From assembly GCF_027920745.1 (NCBI RefSeq), contig NZ_JAQIBB010000013.1, positions 1 through 52,809 of the forward strand: DNA of 52,809 nt, read 5' to 3'. Under the pieces are notes generated by a model that saw nothing but the letters and a program-made list of their open reading frames with translations, was not told the origin of the DNA and searched no databases. The position numbers and the translations under genes were made by a program. The first letter of the stretch is position 1, and the number at the start of each line of letters is the position of its first letter. Positions 25,008 through 33,605 of this stretch are shown here, in pieces. Source of the stretch: Gallibacterium faecale. GTDB lineage: Bacteria > Pseudomonadota > Gammaproteobacteria > Enterobacterales > Pasteurellaceae.

Positions 25008-26666
25008 TTATAGTGCGAACAACAATATCGCTAATAACTGAGGCGAGATAATCCGTAAGAACATCACTAACGGATAAACGGTTGCATAAGAAAGTGCTGC
25101 TGCACCGCTTTCTTCTTTCATCGCATTGGCAAATGCTAATGCTGGAGGATCGGTCATTGAACCTGCAAGCAAACCACAAATAGTCAAATAATTCAATTTA
25201 CCATAGATTCTTGCCACAACCCCGGTAATAAATAGTGGGATAAATGTAATTAACATCCCATAAAGTGCCCATTCACCACCATCACCATCAATTAAGGATT
25301 CAAGGAAGTTCCCACCTGATTTCAAACCAACAACGGAAAGGAACAACACAATCCCGATTTCACGTAACGCCAAGTTTGCACTCGGTGGCATAAACCAGTA
25401 AAGTTTTCCGATACTACCAATTCTTGCCAAAATTAATGCAACTACTAAAGGTCCACCAGCAAGTCCAAGTTTTAATGCTACTGGGAAGCCCGGAATTTGT
25501 ACAGGAATAGAACCAAGTAATACCCCTAAACCAATCCCAATAAATACTGGTAACATTTGTACTTGTTGTAATTTTTGTTGTGCATTTCCAATAATTGAGG
25601 TAACTGCTTCAATCGCATCTAAACGTCCAACAAGATTTAAAACGTCCCCAAATTGTAAACTGGTATTTTGGCTTGGTACCAATTCAACCCCAGCACGGTT
25701 TAAACGAGAAATCACTACTTCATATTTTTGATGAATATTGAGATCACGAATCTTCTTCCCTAATACTTGTTCATTCGTCACCACAACACGCACAGTACGT
25801 AAATCAGTACCACGCGTAGTTAATAATTCACTACCAGCCAATTCACCAACGACTAATTGCACACGGTGTAATTCAGCCGGCTCCCCCACTAAATGCAGAT
25901 AATCATGTAAATTCACAATAGTGTCATCTTTTGGCACCAATAAAGTATCACCACGTTTCAAGCGAGAACAAATCACCTCTTTAACTTCCAATCCCGGAAT
26001 TTCACAAATACGAAGTCCTTCTAAATTCGGATTCGTTACTCTAACATTGATAGCGTGTAAGGTTTCTTTATCGTGATTCATTTCACGTTCAAACGCCGCC
26101 GCTTCCTGATCAATTTTCACTTTAAAGAATAAGCGAATCAGCCACATAGTTAATAAAATACCACAAATACCAAATGGATATGCCATTGCATACGCTGTAC
26201 CCATTGTTTCAGTAATATTCATAAAACCAAGTTCAGCGAGGATTTGTTGTCCCGCACCTAGCGATGGTGTATTGGTCACTGCACCAGAGAAAATACCTAA
26301 AATAACAGGTAATTCTAAGCCAAACAGTTTATAGAGAATGACGACTAATAATGCACCTAAAAAAACGATCATCATGGCGAATAAATTGAGTTTTAAGCCT
26401 GATGATCGTAATGAAGAGAAGAAACCTGGTCCGACTTGAATCCCGATAGTATAAACAAACAGGATTAATCCAAATTCTTGCACAAAATGCATAGTATGCG
26501 CATCTAGTGTAATCCCATATTGTGTTGTGAAATGTGATACCAATATTCCACCAAACAATACCCCACCGATCCCAAGACCGACCCCTCTTATTTTCCAGTG
26601 TCCTATCCATAATCCAAGTACAGCAACTAACGATAGGAGACTGATAGTGATAGCAATATCACTCAT
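25008..26666 (-). CDS. Putative transporter YidE (AspT/YbjL exchanger family)
   Basis: The 552 residues align end to end with E. coli YidE and the Haemophilus orthologue. The layout is five or six N-terminal helices (EFGLILFVYTIGIQVGPGFF; FSGAVTNTPSLGAGQQIL), two central cytosolic RCK_C/TrkA_C domains (about residues 205-275 and 290-360), then a second membrane half (GLGVLLGSIPVQIPG; FLSVVGLKSGG; LLAGSMTDPPALAFANAM). The two halves carry the family's inverted-repeat signature motifs TNTPSLGAG and MTDPPALAF. The substrate is unknown; relatives exchange carboxylates or amino acids. It diverges from the ABC exporter gene, as HI0035/HI0036 do in H. influenzae. Confidence 0.9.
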   Translation of the reverse strand: MSDIAITISLLSLVAVLGLWIGHWKIRGVGLGIGGVLFGGILVSHFTTQYGITLDAHTMHFVQEFGLILFVYTIGIQVGPGFFSSLRSSGLKLNLFAMMIVFLGALLVVILYKLFGLELPVILGIFSGAVTNTPSLGAGQQILAELGFMNITETMGTAYAMAYPFGICGILLTMWLIRLFFKVKIDQEAAAFEREMNHDKETLHAINVRVTNPNLEGLRICEIPGLEVKEVICSRLKRGDTLLVPKDDTIVNLHDYLHLVGEPAELHRVQLVVGELAGSELLTTRGTDLRTVRVVVTNEQVLGKKIRDLNIHQKYEVVISRLNRAGVELVPSQNTSLQFGDVLNLVGRLDAIEAVTSIIGNAQQKLQQVQMLPVFIGIGLGVLLGSIPVQIPGFPVALKLGLAGGPLVVALILARIGSIGKLYWFMPPSANLALREIGIVLFLSVVGLKSGGNFLESLIDGDGGEWALYGMLITFIPLFITGVVARIYGKLNYLTICGLLAGSMTDPPALAFANAMKEESGAAALSYATVYPLVMFLRIISPQLLAILLFAL

Positions 26667-26849
26667 ACAACTACTCCTTAATAGTTAAAAATAAAACTGG
26701 TAAAATTATATTGCTTTCTATTAAGAAAAAAACTGAGGCAAGGCAATTTTTTACAACTTTTTTAGAAATTTTTTGCTTAAATTGTTGTCTGTAGGCAAAA
26801 TAATATAAGTCATCATATAAACAAGTTATCAATTTTAGGTTGTAATAGA

Positions 26850-28634
26850 ATGGATTTAGTTTCAGAAGCAGTGACTTCTCTTTTTTGGATTGTTAAAAGT
26901 TTTATCATTAGCAGTATTTGTTTTTGTTTAGCTCTTACTTTATTAGTTAAGTTCACCCGTTGGGGACACCAATTTTGGCAATTAACTAAAGAGTATTTCA
27001 TTGGCAAACAAGGTATTGTTCCTCTTTTTACCTTCACTATTATTGTTTTACTCACGTTATTTTCTGTACGTTTAGATGTGATCTATTCGCAATGGTACAA
27101 CAATATGTATAAATCCTTACAGGATCTAAATGAAGAAGCTTTCTGGCAACAAATGGTTGTATTCTGCGTAATTGCTGGTGTGAATTTAGTGAATGTCTTA
27201 GTAATCTATTTTGTGAAAAGCAAATTCAATATCCACTGGCGAGAATGGTTAAATAGCCATTTCTTAGATCGTTGGCTCAGTAATCAGAGTTTTTATAAAA
27301 CACAATACACTTACAACCAACTGGATAATCCCGACCAACGTATTCAACAAGATATTACTGCCTATGTAGAAAATTCGATGAGTTTTGCAACAGGGGTTAT
27401 TAGTGCAACTGTTTCAATTGTTGCCTTTACTGGCATCTTATGGCATCTCTCTGGTCCAATGAAAATTGCAGGATTTGAAATTCCACATATGATGGTATTT
27501 CTTGTCTTTATTTATGTATTGATTACCAGTGTTTTCGCCTTTAAGTTAGGGCGTCCATTAATCAAACTCAATTTTGCTAATGAAAAATTAAATGCAGATT
27601 ACCGTTATTCTCTTATTCGCATTAAAGAATATGCAGAGAGTATTGCTTTTTATGCCGGTGAAAAAATTGAGAGAATCTTATTGAATGACCAATTTAAGAA
27701 AATTATCGATAATGTATGGAAACTTGTTTATCGTACTTTAAAACTCTCCGGGTTTAACTTAGTTGTGTCACAAGTATCAGTTGTCTTCCCTTTTATTATT
27801 CAAGCACAACGCTTTTTCTCTAAACAAATTACACTAGGAGATATGGTACAAACAGCTCAAGCTTTTGGACAAGTACATTCCTCTCTCTCCTTTTTCCGTA
27901 ACTCTTATAATGTCTTCACTGAATATCGTGCAACATTAGAACGGTTAAGTGGCTTTACTGCGGCAATTCAAACTTGCCAACAAGGAAATGTTGCTGAAAT
28001 CACACATACCTCCGAGCAGATTGCATTTGATAACCTTTCGGTACTGAATGCAGAAGGTACGATCTTATTAAATCAACTTAACTTAACTTTAAACAGTGGA
28101 CAACGCTTATTAATTCAAGGCCCTTCTGGGGTTGGAAAAACGACATTATTGCGAACAGTCGCAGGATTATGGCTCTACTCTAACGGAAAAATTGCTTGTC
28201 CAGAAGAAGCTTTATTCTTATCCCAAAAAAGTTATTTACCACAAGGGACACTTCGTTCAACCTTATATTATCCAAACAATATTCCTGATAATGATAACGA
28301 ACGAGCACTTGAGATTTTAAAAGCAGTTCAACTACCGCATCTTATTGAGAAGTTAGATGAATATCGTGATTGGACTAAAATTCTCTCTTTAGGCGAACAG
28401 CAACGTGTTGCAATTGCTCGCTTATTATTGGCCCAACCTAAAGTTGCCTTCCTAGATGAAGCAACTTCAAGTATGGATGAAGGCTTAGAATTTTCAATGT
28501 ATCAATTATTGATTGAACGTTTACCAAATACGATCTTAATTAGTGTTGGTCATCGTTCTACATTACATCAACACCACACAGATCTCTTAACCTTGCTAGG
28601 AAAAGGGGCGTGGCAAACAAAAGCACTAAATTAA
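26850..28634 (+). CDS. ABC transporter with fused SbmA/BacA-like membrane and ATPase domains (YddA type)
   Basis: The 594 residues consist of an SbmA/BacA-type transmembrane domain (about residues 1-340; FTRWGHQFWQLTKEYF, LNSHFLDRWLSNQSFY, QRIQQDITAYVENS) and a C-terminal ATPase with Walker A GPSGVGKTT (about residue 424), signature LSLGEQQR, Walker B KVAFLDEATS (about 531) and an H-loop GHRS. The ABC signature is LSLGE rather than LSGGQ, as is usual in this subfamily. Substrates are not defined; relatives import peptides or move lipids and cobalamin. It resembles H. influenzae HI0036 and E. coli YddA. Confidence 0.9.
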   Translation: MDLVSEAVTSLFWIVKSFIISSICFCLALTLLVKFTRWGHQFWQLTKEYFIGKQGIVPLFTFTIIVLLTLFSVRLDVIYSQWYNNMYKSLQDLNEEAFWQQMVVFCVIAGVNLVNVLVIYFVKSKFNIHWREWLNSHFLDRWLSNQSFYKTQYTYNQLDNPDQRIQQDITAYVENSMSFATGVISATVSIVAFTGILWHLSGPMKIAGFEIPHMMVFLVFIYVLITSVFAFKLGRPLIKLNFANEKLNADYRYSLIRIKEYAESIAFYAGEKIERILLNDQFKKIIDNVWKLVYRTLKLSGFNLVVSQVSVVFPFIIQAQRFFSKQITLGDMVQTAQAFGQVHSSLSFFRNSYNVFTEYRATLERLSGFTAAIQTCQQGNVAEITHTSEQIAFDNLSVLNAEGTILLNQLNLTLNSGQRLLIQGPSGVGKTTLLRTVAGLWLYSNGKIACPEEALFLSQKSYLPQGTLRSTLYYPNNIPDNDNERALEILKAVQLPHLIEKLDEYRDWTKILSLGEQQRVAIARLLLAQPKVAFLDEATSSMDEGLEFSMYQLLIERLPNTILISVGHRSTLHQHHTDLLTLLGKGAWQTKALN

Positions 28635-28643
28635 GAAAAAAAT

Positions 28644-28664
28644 AACCCGCATCTTGCGGGTTAG
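28644..28664. terminator. Terminator between the ABC gene and deoX
   Basis: Stem TAACCCGC / GCGGGTTA, loop ATCTT. A long T-run follows only on the minus strand (complement of AAGAAAAAAA), so its main role is probably to end the deoKPX transcript. Confidence 0.7.
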
Positions 28665-28735
28665 TACAATATAAAGAAGAATCATAGATTTATTATTATT
28701 AACTTATCAATAATCAAAAATAAATATCCTATTAA

Positions 28736-29749
28736 CTATTCTATACCAGTAACTACTGTAAACGTTCTAACTTCTTTTGGTTCCAACATTATCAAAGTTC
28801 CATTATTTTTTGCAGCTAGAAATCCTTCTGGACGACAAGTTCCTGGAAGGACAAATGCCGCTACCTGTTGATCTTGATTATACAAAATCCATCTAGTAGC
28901 AAAATCAAAATCCTTTGAAGAAAATTTAGTAACATAGGAATATCCATTAGTTGAATACATCCTAAACTCTAAATTTTCCTGATACTTATGTAAATAATCC
29001 ATAAAAAATACAATTTCAGGATCATACAACTGATTTTTATCTAGAGCAGTAAGTTTATACTTCCCTGCTTTAATCTCCTCATTAAATATTTTCCATTGCG
29101 TCGTTGGTTTTACATGTGCTGGTATAGATTCTCTAATACGAATAATATCATCAGGAATATTTTGTTTAAAAGTTGCATTATCTTCATAACAATAATTCAT
29201 ATGACACATATATTGTAATGGCATTTCTACACCCGCAAGGTTAGTTACTTGCATATTAATTTCAAATAAAGAACTATCTGCTCTTAATGTGACACGAGGT
29301 TCTGCCAAATAATGATGTCCAAATCCTTTTACATACTCAATAGAACTATAAATAGAACAACTATTTTCTTCTATTACTAACCATGAATTATCCATTTGAG
29401 CACAAGGCATTTCTCCATGTAAAGAGTGTGTATCCTCTGGACTAGGACAACCATTACAAAGCAAACCAGAATGAAATGCAAAACAACCATAAGTATCTAC
29501 AATTGTAGTACCTAATTTTGGTTGACTAAACATATTCCTCATTTTTAAATTATGTCCTTTAAACTCTGCATCCCAGATAATTTGTCCATAAAATGGTAAA
29601 ACAACAATAAAACCTAACGAATTTTGTATCTTAAGTGCCTCAATACCTGAAGGATATTTAAATGTACAAATAATAAAATGACTATTTTCGAAAATTATCA
29701 GCTCTTCTAATTTAAATTGCTCTTTAAATAAATATAAATAATTCTTCAT
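28736..29749 (-). CDS. deoX: DeoX-like aldose-1-epimerase-fold protein of a deoxyribose operon
   Basis: The 337 residues start at the ATG 29749 (MKNYLYLF) behind AAGGAAG; the frame extends 11 codons into deoP without support. The sequence looks like a DUF4432/galactose-mutarotase-fold protein: it has the beta-rich spacing and the conserved histidines LHGEMPCA, GHHYLAEP and MCHMNYCY. In Salmonella the last gene of deoQKPX encodes such a protein, thought to interconvert deoxyribose anomers although its role is not proven. It begins 10 bp after deoP and is the last gene of deoK-deoP-deoX. The symbol rests on fold plus gene order. Confidence 0.78.
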   Translation of the reverse strand: MKNYLYLFKEQFKLEELIIFENSHFIICTFKYPSGIEALKIQNSLGFIVVLPFYGQIIWDAEFKGHNLKMRNMFSQPKLGTTIVDTYGCFAFHSGLLCNGCPSPEDTHSLHGEMPCAQMDNSWLVIEENSCSIYSSIEYVKGFGHHYLAEPRVTLRADSSLFEINMQVTNLAGVEMPLQYMCHMNYCYEDNATFKQNIPDDIIRIRESIPAHVKPTTQWKIFNEEIKAGKYKLTALDKNQLYDPEIVFFMDYLHKYQENLEFRMYSTNGYSYVTKFSSKDFDFATRWILYNQDQQVAAFVLPGTCRPEGFLAAKNNGTLIMLEPKEVRTFTVVTGIE

Positions 29750-29759
29750 ATTTTCTTCC

Positions 29760-31040
29760 TTATTTTTCACTTCTTTTATCAAAAAAGTAATAACCTACAT
29801 ATGCAAAACAGAATAATGGAACAATAAATGCAAGCTGTAGTGATCCTAACGAGTCTGAAACAAAACCATGTATAGCAGGTATAACGGCAGCACCAATAAT
29901 TGACATAACAACTATAGCTCCAGCTATTTCTCTATGTTCTTGTTTGACAGTATCTAATACAGAAGCATAAATCGTTGCCCAGCAAGGGCCAAATAATACA
30001 CTTGCAAAGATTGCAGCATATACAGCTGAAAAATTAGGGACAAATGCTGTATAAGCTAAAGTGATCACTCCTAAAATAGAATACCAAATTAGAACTGTAT
30101 CTGATTTAAATTTAGTCATTAAGAAATTTGCAATAAACTTACCGATAAAAAAACCAATAAAACTGTATATCATAAAATTAGAAGCTGTTCTTTCATTAAT
30201 GTCACTCAGATTTAAAGCTAATCTAATAGTAAATGACCATACAGCAACTTGCATCCCGACATATAAAAATTGAGCAATAATCCCTTTCTTAAATTTAGAA
30301 TTTCTAGCTAAATATTTTAAAGTATCAATAAATCTGACTTTTTCTTTATTCTCACTAACAGGTTTACATTTAGGGAATTGTGTAACCAAGAAAAGTATCG
30401 TGACTCCAATTAAAACAAAGATCAAATACTTATATGGCTGTAATGTATATTCTAATAAAGATAATTTAAATGAATGCAACTGTTCCGGTGTTAAGTTTTG
30501 CATTTTCTTACCTAAGCTTTCACCTTCCTGAAAAATTAGATATTTCCCTAATAATATCCCTGAAATTGCACCTATAGGATAAAAGGTTTGGCTAATATTT
30601 AATCTTAATGTTGCATAATCTTTATGACCAATCATTGAACTATATGTATTAGCAGAAGTTTCTAAAAAACTTAAACCTATTGCAATAGAAAAAATAGCAG
30701 CTAAAAACATTGTATAAGTTGCCATATGTGATGCAGGATAAAACATTGAACAACCAATAATATACAAAGTAAGTCCAATAAGAATTGCTACCTTATAACT
30801 AGTTTTTCTAATCACTAATGATGCAGGAATAGCAATTAAAAAATATCCACCATAAAATGCACTCTGAACCAAAGCACTAGCAAAATCACTTAAAGTAAAT
30901 ACACTCTTAAATTGCGTAATTAAAATATCATTTAAACTAGCCGCAGCTCCCCATAAAGGGAATAAACAAGACAAAAGAATAAATTGAAATAAAGGTGTCT
31001 TATTTAAATATCCATTAGATAATTGCTGTATGTCTTTCAT
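29760..31040 (-). CDS. deoP: Deoxyribose permease, FucP-family MFS sugar:H+ symporter
   Basis: A 426-residue major facilitator with twelve predicted helices. FucP-family signatures are FPLWGAAASLNDILI (helix 1, where FucP carries the substrate- and proton-linked residues), GYFLIAIPASLVIRK, GLSFLETSANTYSSMIG (helix 4) and FGPCWATIYASVLD. DeoP of Salmonella belongs to this family. The order deoK-deoP-deoX and the divergent deoC make deoxyribose the best-supported substrate; fucose is less likely because no fucose genes are present. It starts 13 bp after deoK. Confidence 0.82.
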   Translation of the reverse strand: MKDIQQLSNGYLNKTPLFQFILLSCLFPLWGAAASLNDILITQFKSVFTLSDFASALVQSAFYGGYFLIAIPASLVIRKTSYKVAILIGLTLYIIGCSMFYPASHMATYTMFLAAIFSIAIGLSFLETSANTYSSMIGHKDYATLRLNISQTFYPIGAISGILLGKYLIFQEGESLGKKMQNLTPEQLHSFKLSLLEYTLQPYKYLIFVLIGVTILFLVTQFPKCKPVSENKEKVRFIDTLKYLARNSKFKKGIIAQFLYVGMQVAVWSFTIRLALNLSDINERTASNFMIYSFIGFFIGKFIANFLMTKFKSDTVLIWYSILGVITLAYTAFVPNFSAVYAAIFASVLFGPCWATIYASVLDTVKQEHREIAGAIVVMSIIGAAVIPAIHGFVSDSLGSLQLAFIVPLFCFAYVGYYFFDKRSEK

Positions 31041-31053
31041 ATTCTATCTCCTT

Positions 31054-31974
31054 TTAAATCATTGATTTTTGATAGTCTTCAAATTGTTGCTTACTTGGAT
31101 AAGATGATTGCGTTCCATAACCAGTAACACTATAAGCTGCAAATAAAGAAGCTTTTTGCATTGAATAAAGAATATCTAAAGTACTCATATAATAATGAGC
31201 AAAACATCCAACAAAAGCATCTCCCGCACCACTAGTGTCTACTGCATTCACTTTGTAAGGTTCAACCACTGTAGCCTCTTCCCCTCGTAACCAAATAGAT
31301 CCTTTATTTCCTAACGTAACAATAAGATTTTTCAGGCCTTTTCTTAATAATGATTGGGCTGCAAGTCTAATCTCATCCATTGTAAAGACCGGCAATCCAG
31401 TCAGAATCTCAAGTTCTGTTTCATTCGGCATAAAGAAATCACACTTACAAGCATAAGAAATATCTAACTCTTTACAGGCTGGAGCTGGATTCAAAATAAC
31501 AGGGATATTATATTTATTAGCAAAATCAATCGCATAATATACAGTTTCTAATGGGACTTCTAATTGAAGAATTATTATCTTACATTTTCTTAATTGTTGT
31601 TCTGCATTATCAATATCAATTGGTTTTAAATAAGCATTAGCTCCTTTAATAATTAGGATCCTATTCTGTGATGAGGAATCCACAAAAATAGGGGCAATTC
31701 CACTAGAAACTCCATCTACTTTTTGAATAAAATCTGTATTAACACCATAATTTCTAAAATTATTAATAGTATTTTCTGCAAAAATATCATCTCCTACTTT
31801 AGTTAGCATCAAAACAGAAGCTCCCAATTTTGCGGCTGCAATTGCTTGATTAGCACCCTTGCCACCACACCCAATTTGAAAATTTGGCGCCTCCAATGTT
31901 TCTCCCATTTTAGGCATACGATCTATATAAGTTATAAGATCAACCATATTTGAACCAATAACTGCAATTTCCAT
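31054..31974 (-). CDS. deoK: Deoxyribokinase DeoK (PfkB/ribokinase family)
   Basis: Phosphorylates 2-deoxyribose to deoxyribose-5-phosphate, the DeoC substrate. The 306 residues have the PfkB signature 1 (GCGGKGANQAIAAAKLG, about residue 35) and signature 2 with the catalytic base (NAVDTSGAGDAFVG, about 240). The N-terminus MEIAVIGSNMVDLITY is nearly that of enterobacterial DeoK. Ribokinase has Asn where this protein has Met10; that Asn contacts the ribose hydroxyls, so Met fits a 2-deoxy substrate. It begins behind GGAG and is the first gene of the minus-strand operon. Confidence 0.88.
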   Translation of the reverse strand: MEIAVIGSNMVDLITYIDRMPKMGETLEAPNFQIGCGGKGANQAIAAAKLGASVLMLTKVGDDIFAENTINNFRNYGVNTDFIQKVDGVSSGIAPIFVDSSSQNRILIIKGANAYLKPIDIDNAEQQLRKCKIIILQLEVPLETVYYAIDFANKYNIPVILNPAPACKELDISYACKCDFFMPNETELEILTGLPVFTMDEIRLAAQSLLRKGLKNLIVTLGNKGSIWLRGEEATVVEPYKVNAVDTSGAGDAFVGCFAHYYMSTLDILYSMQKASLFAAYSVTGYGTQSSYPSKQQFEDYQKSMI

Positions 31975-31993
31975 AAATTTCTCCTTCCACCAA

Positions 31994-32009
31994 TGTTAGA
32001 AAAATAACA
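31994..32009. promoter_or_regulatory. DeoR-like operator 1
   Basis: TGTTAGAAAAATAACA matches 13 of 16 bases of the E. coli DeoR operator TGTTAGAATTCTAACA, including both TGTTA/TAACA arms. It sits just downstream of the predicted deoK transcription start, 20 bp before the gene. Confidence 0.7.
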
Positions 32010-32020
32010 AAATTAAATCT

Positions 32021-32049
32021 TTTATAGCATATAACAATAAAAATGTTAA
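32021..32049 (-). promoter_or_regulatory. deoK promoter
   Basis: On the minus strand TTAACA (32049-32044), 17 bp, then TATAAA (32026-32021). It is flanked by the two operator-like sites, operator 2 covering the -35. Confidence 0.65.
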
Positions 32050-32059
32050 AAAAATGACA
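32044..32059. promoter_or_regulatory. DeoR-like operator 2
   Basis: TGTTAAAAAAATGACA matches 11 of 16 positions of the E. coli DeoR operator. It begins exactly 50 bp from operator 1, about five helical turns, and overlaps both the deoK -35 and the CRP-like site. Confidence 0.5.
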
Positions 32060-32068
32060 AAGATCACA
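32053..32068. promoter_or_regulatory. CRP-like site in the deoK-deoC divergent region
   Basis: AATGACAAAGATCACA matches 8 of 10 conserved half-site bases. Its centre lies about 43 bp before a plausible deoC start (CATAAT at 32092-32097), near a class II position. Confidence 0.5.
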
Positions 32069-32130
32069 GCTTTGAAAAAATTTTTAAGTATCATAATAGT
32101 CTAATTGATACACAAAAAAGAGGTTAAAAA

Positions 32131-32805
32131 ATGAGAAAAAATGAACTTGCACAAATGATTGATCATACTGCTTTAACAGCTGAAAAGACCGAAGAAGATA
32201 TCAGAACGCTTTGTAATGAAGCAAAAAAATATAACTTTTTCTCTGTATGTATAAATTCATGTTATATTCCTCTAGCAAAAGAGGTTTTAAAAGATAGCAA
32301 TGTTAAAATTTGCACAGTTATTGGATTTCCTCTAGGTGCAAATCTAACATCGGTCAAAGTTTTTGAAGCAAGGGAATCTATTCTGGCTGGTGCTAATGAA
32401 ATAGATATGGTTGCGAATATAGGCTGGATAAAATCTCAACACTGGGACTTAGTACAAAATGATATTCAAAGTGTATTATATACTTGTCATAATAAAGCCC
32501 ATCTAAAAGTTATTTTAGAAACTTGCTTATTAACTGAAGATGAAATCATTACAATATGCAGAATTTGTAAAGATCTAGGTGTTGATTTCGTCAAAACATC
32601 CACTGGTTTTAATAAAGAAGGAGCTACTGTTAAAAATATTCAACTAATGCGTAGAACAGTCGGGCAACAAGTAGGCGTAAAAGCTTCAGGTGGTATTAAA
32701 AATACAAAAATAGCTTTAGATATGATTAATGCCGGAGCAAATCGAATTGGGGCTAGTGCAGGGATTGATATTATTCAAGGTTTATCTGATACTAATAATA
32801 TTTAG
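32131..32805 (+). CDS. deoC: Deoxyribose-phosphate aldolase
   Basis: Class I TIM-barrel aldolase that splits 2-deoxyribose-5-phosphate into acetaldehyde and glyceraldehyde-3-phosphate. The 224 residues include the Schiff-base lysine K155 in DFVKTSTGF, a second catalytic lysine in VKASGGI, GFPLGANLTSVKVFEA and NEIDMVANIGW. It is of the roughly 220-residue short type, not the 259-residue E. coli type. It diverges from deoK and is followed 20 bp later by the regulator gene. No nucleoside phosphorylase genes (deoA, deoD) are nearby, so the locus seems to serve free deoxyribose. Confidence 0.94.
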   Translation: MRKNELAQMIDHTALTAEKTEEDIRTLCNEAKKYNFFSVCINSCYIPLAKEVLKDSNVKICTVIGFPLGANLTSVKVFEARESILAGANEIDMVANIGWIKSQHWDLVQNDIQSVLYTCHNKAHLKVILETCLLTEDEIITICRICKDLGVDFVKTSTGFNKEGATVKNIQLMRRTVGQQVGVKASGGIKNTKIALDMINAGANRIGASAGIDIIQGLSDTNNI

Positions 32806-32825
32806 TCCTAATTATAATATTAAGT

Positions 32826-33575
32826 ATGAGTTCTAGAATCCAAAAATTAGAATTTCTACTCACGCAAATGGATAAAATCCATTTGCGTGATGCTTCTGAA
32901 ATTTTAAATGTCTCTGAAATGACAATTCGCCGAGATTTAAATTCTGATGAAACAAAATCATTAGTATTACTTGGAGGGTATATCGTTAAAGATCCACAAA
33001 AAAATAAAAGCTATAACTATCAAATCTTTGAACATCAAGGAAAAAATATTGTAGAAAAAATGCAAGTAGGAAAAATTGCGGCATCTGTAATTGAGAATGG
33101 AGATATTGTATTTTTTGATTGTGGTTCAACTATCCCATTTATTGCATCACAAATAGATAATAAAATCAAATTTACTGCTATTTGTTGTTCACTTAATACA
33201 TTCTTGATACTACAAGAAAAAACTAACTGTGAACTATTTCTAGCTGGTGGTAGATATTCTAGACATAATTCTTTTTTTAGCACCATTTCCACAAATACAG
33301 ATATAGAAAAAATATGCACAACGAAAGCTTTTATTTCTGCTGCTGGCATTGATGCCATTCAAGGTGTAACCTGCTTTAATTTTGAAGAAGCCAAAGTAAA
33401 AGTTAATGCTATCAATAAAACTCAACAATCAATATTAGTTTTTGATCATTCAAAAATAGGGCAAATTAAACAAGCTTATATAGCTGATATAGATAAATTT
33501 AATCTTATTGTAACTAATCATCCTTTACCAAAAGAATTTGGTAATAACCTTCCAATAAGGCTTATAGATGAATAA
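32826..33575 (+). CDS. DeoR-family transcriptional regulator of the deoxyribose locus
   Basis: The 249 residues have an N-terminal DeoR helix-turn-helix (about residues 6-57; ...HLRDASEILNVSEMTIRRDLN) and a C-terminal sugar-phosphate sensor of the isomerase fold (GDIVFFDCGSTIPFIA, LFLAGGRYSR, AFISAAGID, VFDHSKIGQ). The effector is probably deoxyribose-5-phosphate, as for DeoR and DeoQ, and the gene probably controls deoKPX and deoC through the operator-like sites at 31994-32059. It is cotranscribed with deoC. Codons 12-22 contain a perfect inverted repeat (32860-32890). Confidence 0.85.
   Translation: MSSRIQKLEFLLTQMDKIHLRDASEILNVSEMTIRRDLNSDETKSLVLLGGYIVKDPQKNKSYNYQIFEHQGKNIVEKMQVGKIAASVIENGDIVFFDCGSTIPFIASQIDNKIKFTAICCSLNTFLILQEKTNCELFLAGGRYSRHNSFFSTISTNTDIEKICTTKAFISAAGIDAIQGVTCFNFEEAKVKVNAINKTQQSILVFDHSKIGQIKQAYIADIDKFNLIVTNHPLPKEFGNNLPIRLIDE
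32860..32890. repeat. Perfect 14-bp inverted repeat inside the regulator gene
   Basis: TCACGCAAATGGAT, AAA, then its exact complement ATCCATTTGCGTGA. In RNA it forms a 14-bp hairpin with a 3-base loop, 35 bases after the regulator start. There is no following T-run, so it does not look like an ordinary terminator. Confidence 0.85.
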
Positions 33576-33598
33576 CCCCATAATATATAATATGGGGT
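33575..33598. terminator. Hairpin between the regulator gene and hpaC
   Basis: Stem ACCCCATA / TATGGGGT around an AT-only centre, located exactly between the two converging stop codons. T-runs are poor on both sides, so termination efficiency is doubtful. Confidence 0.5.
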
Positions 33599-33605
33599 AT
33601 AGATA

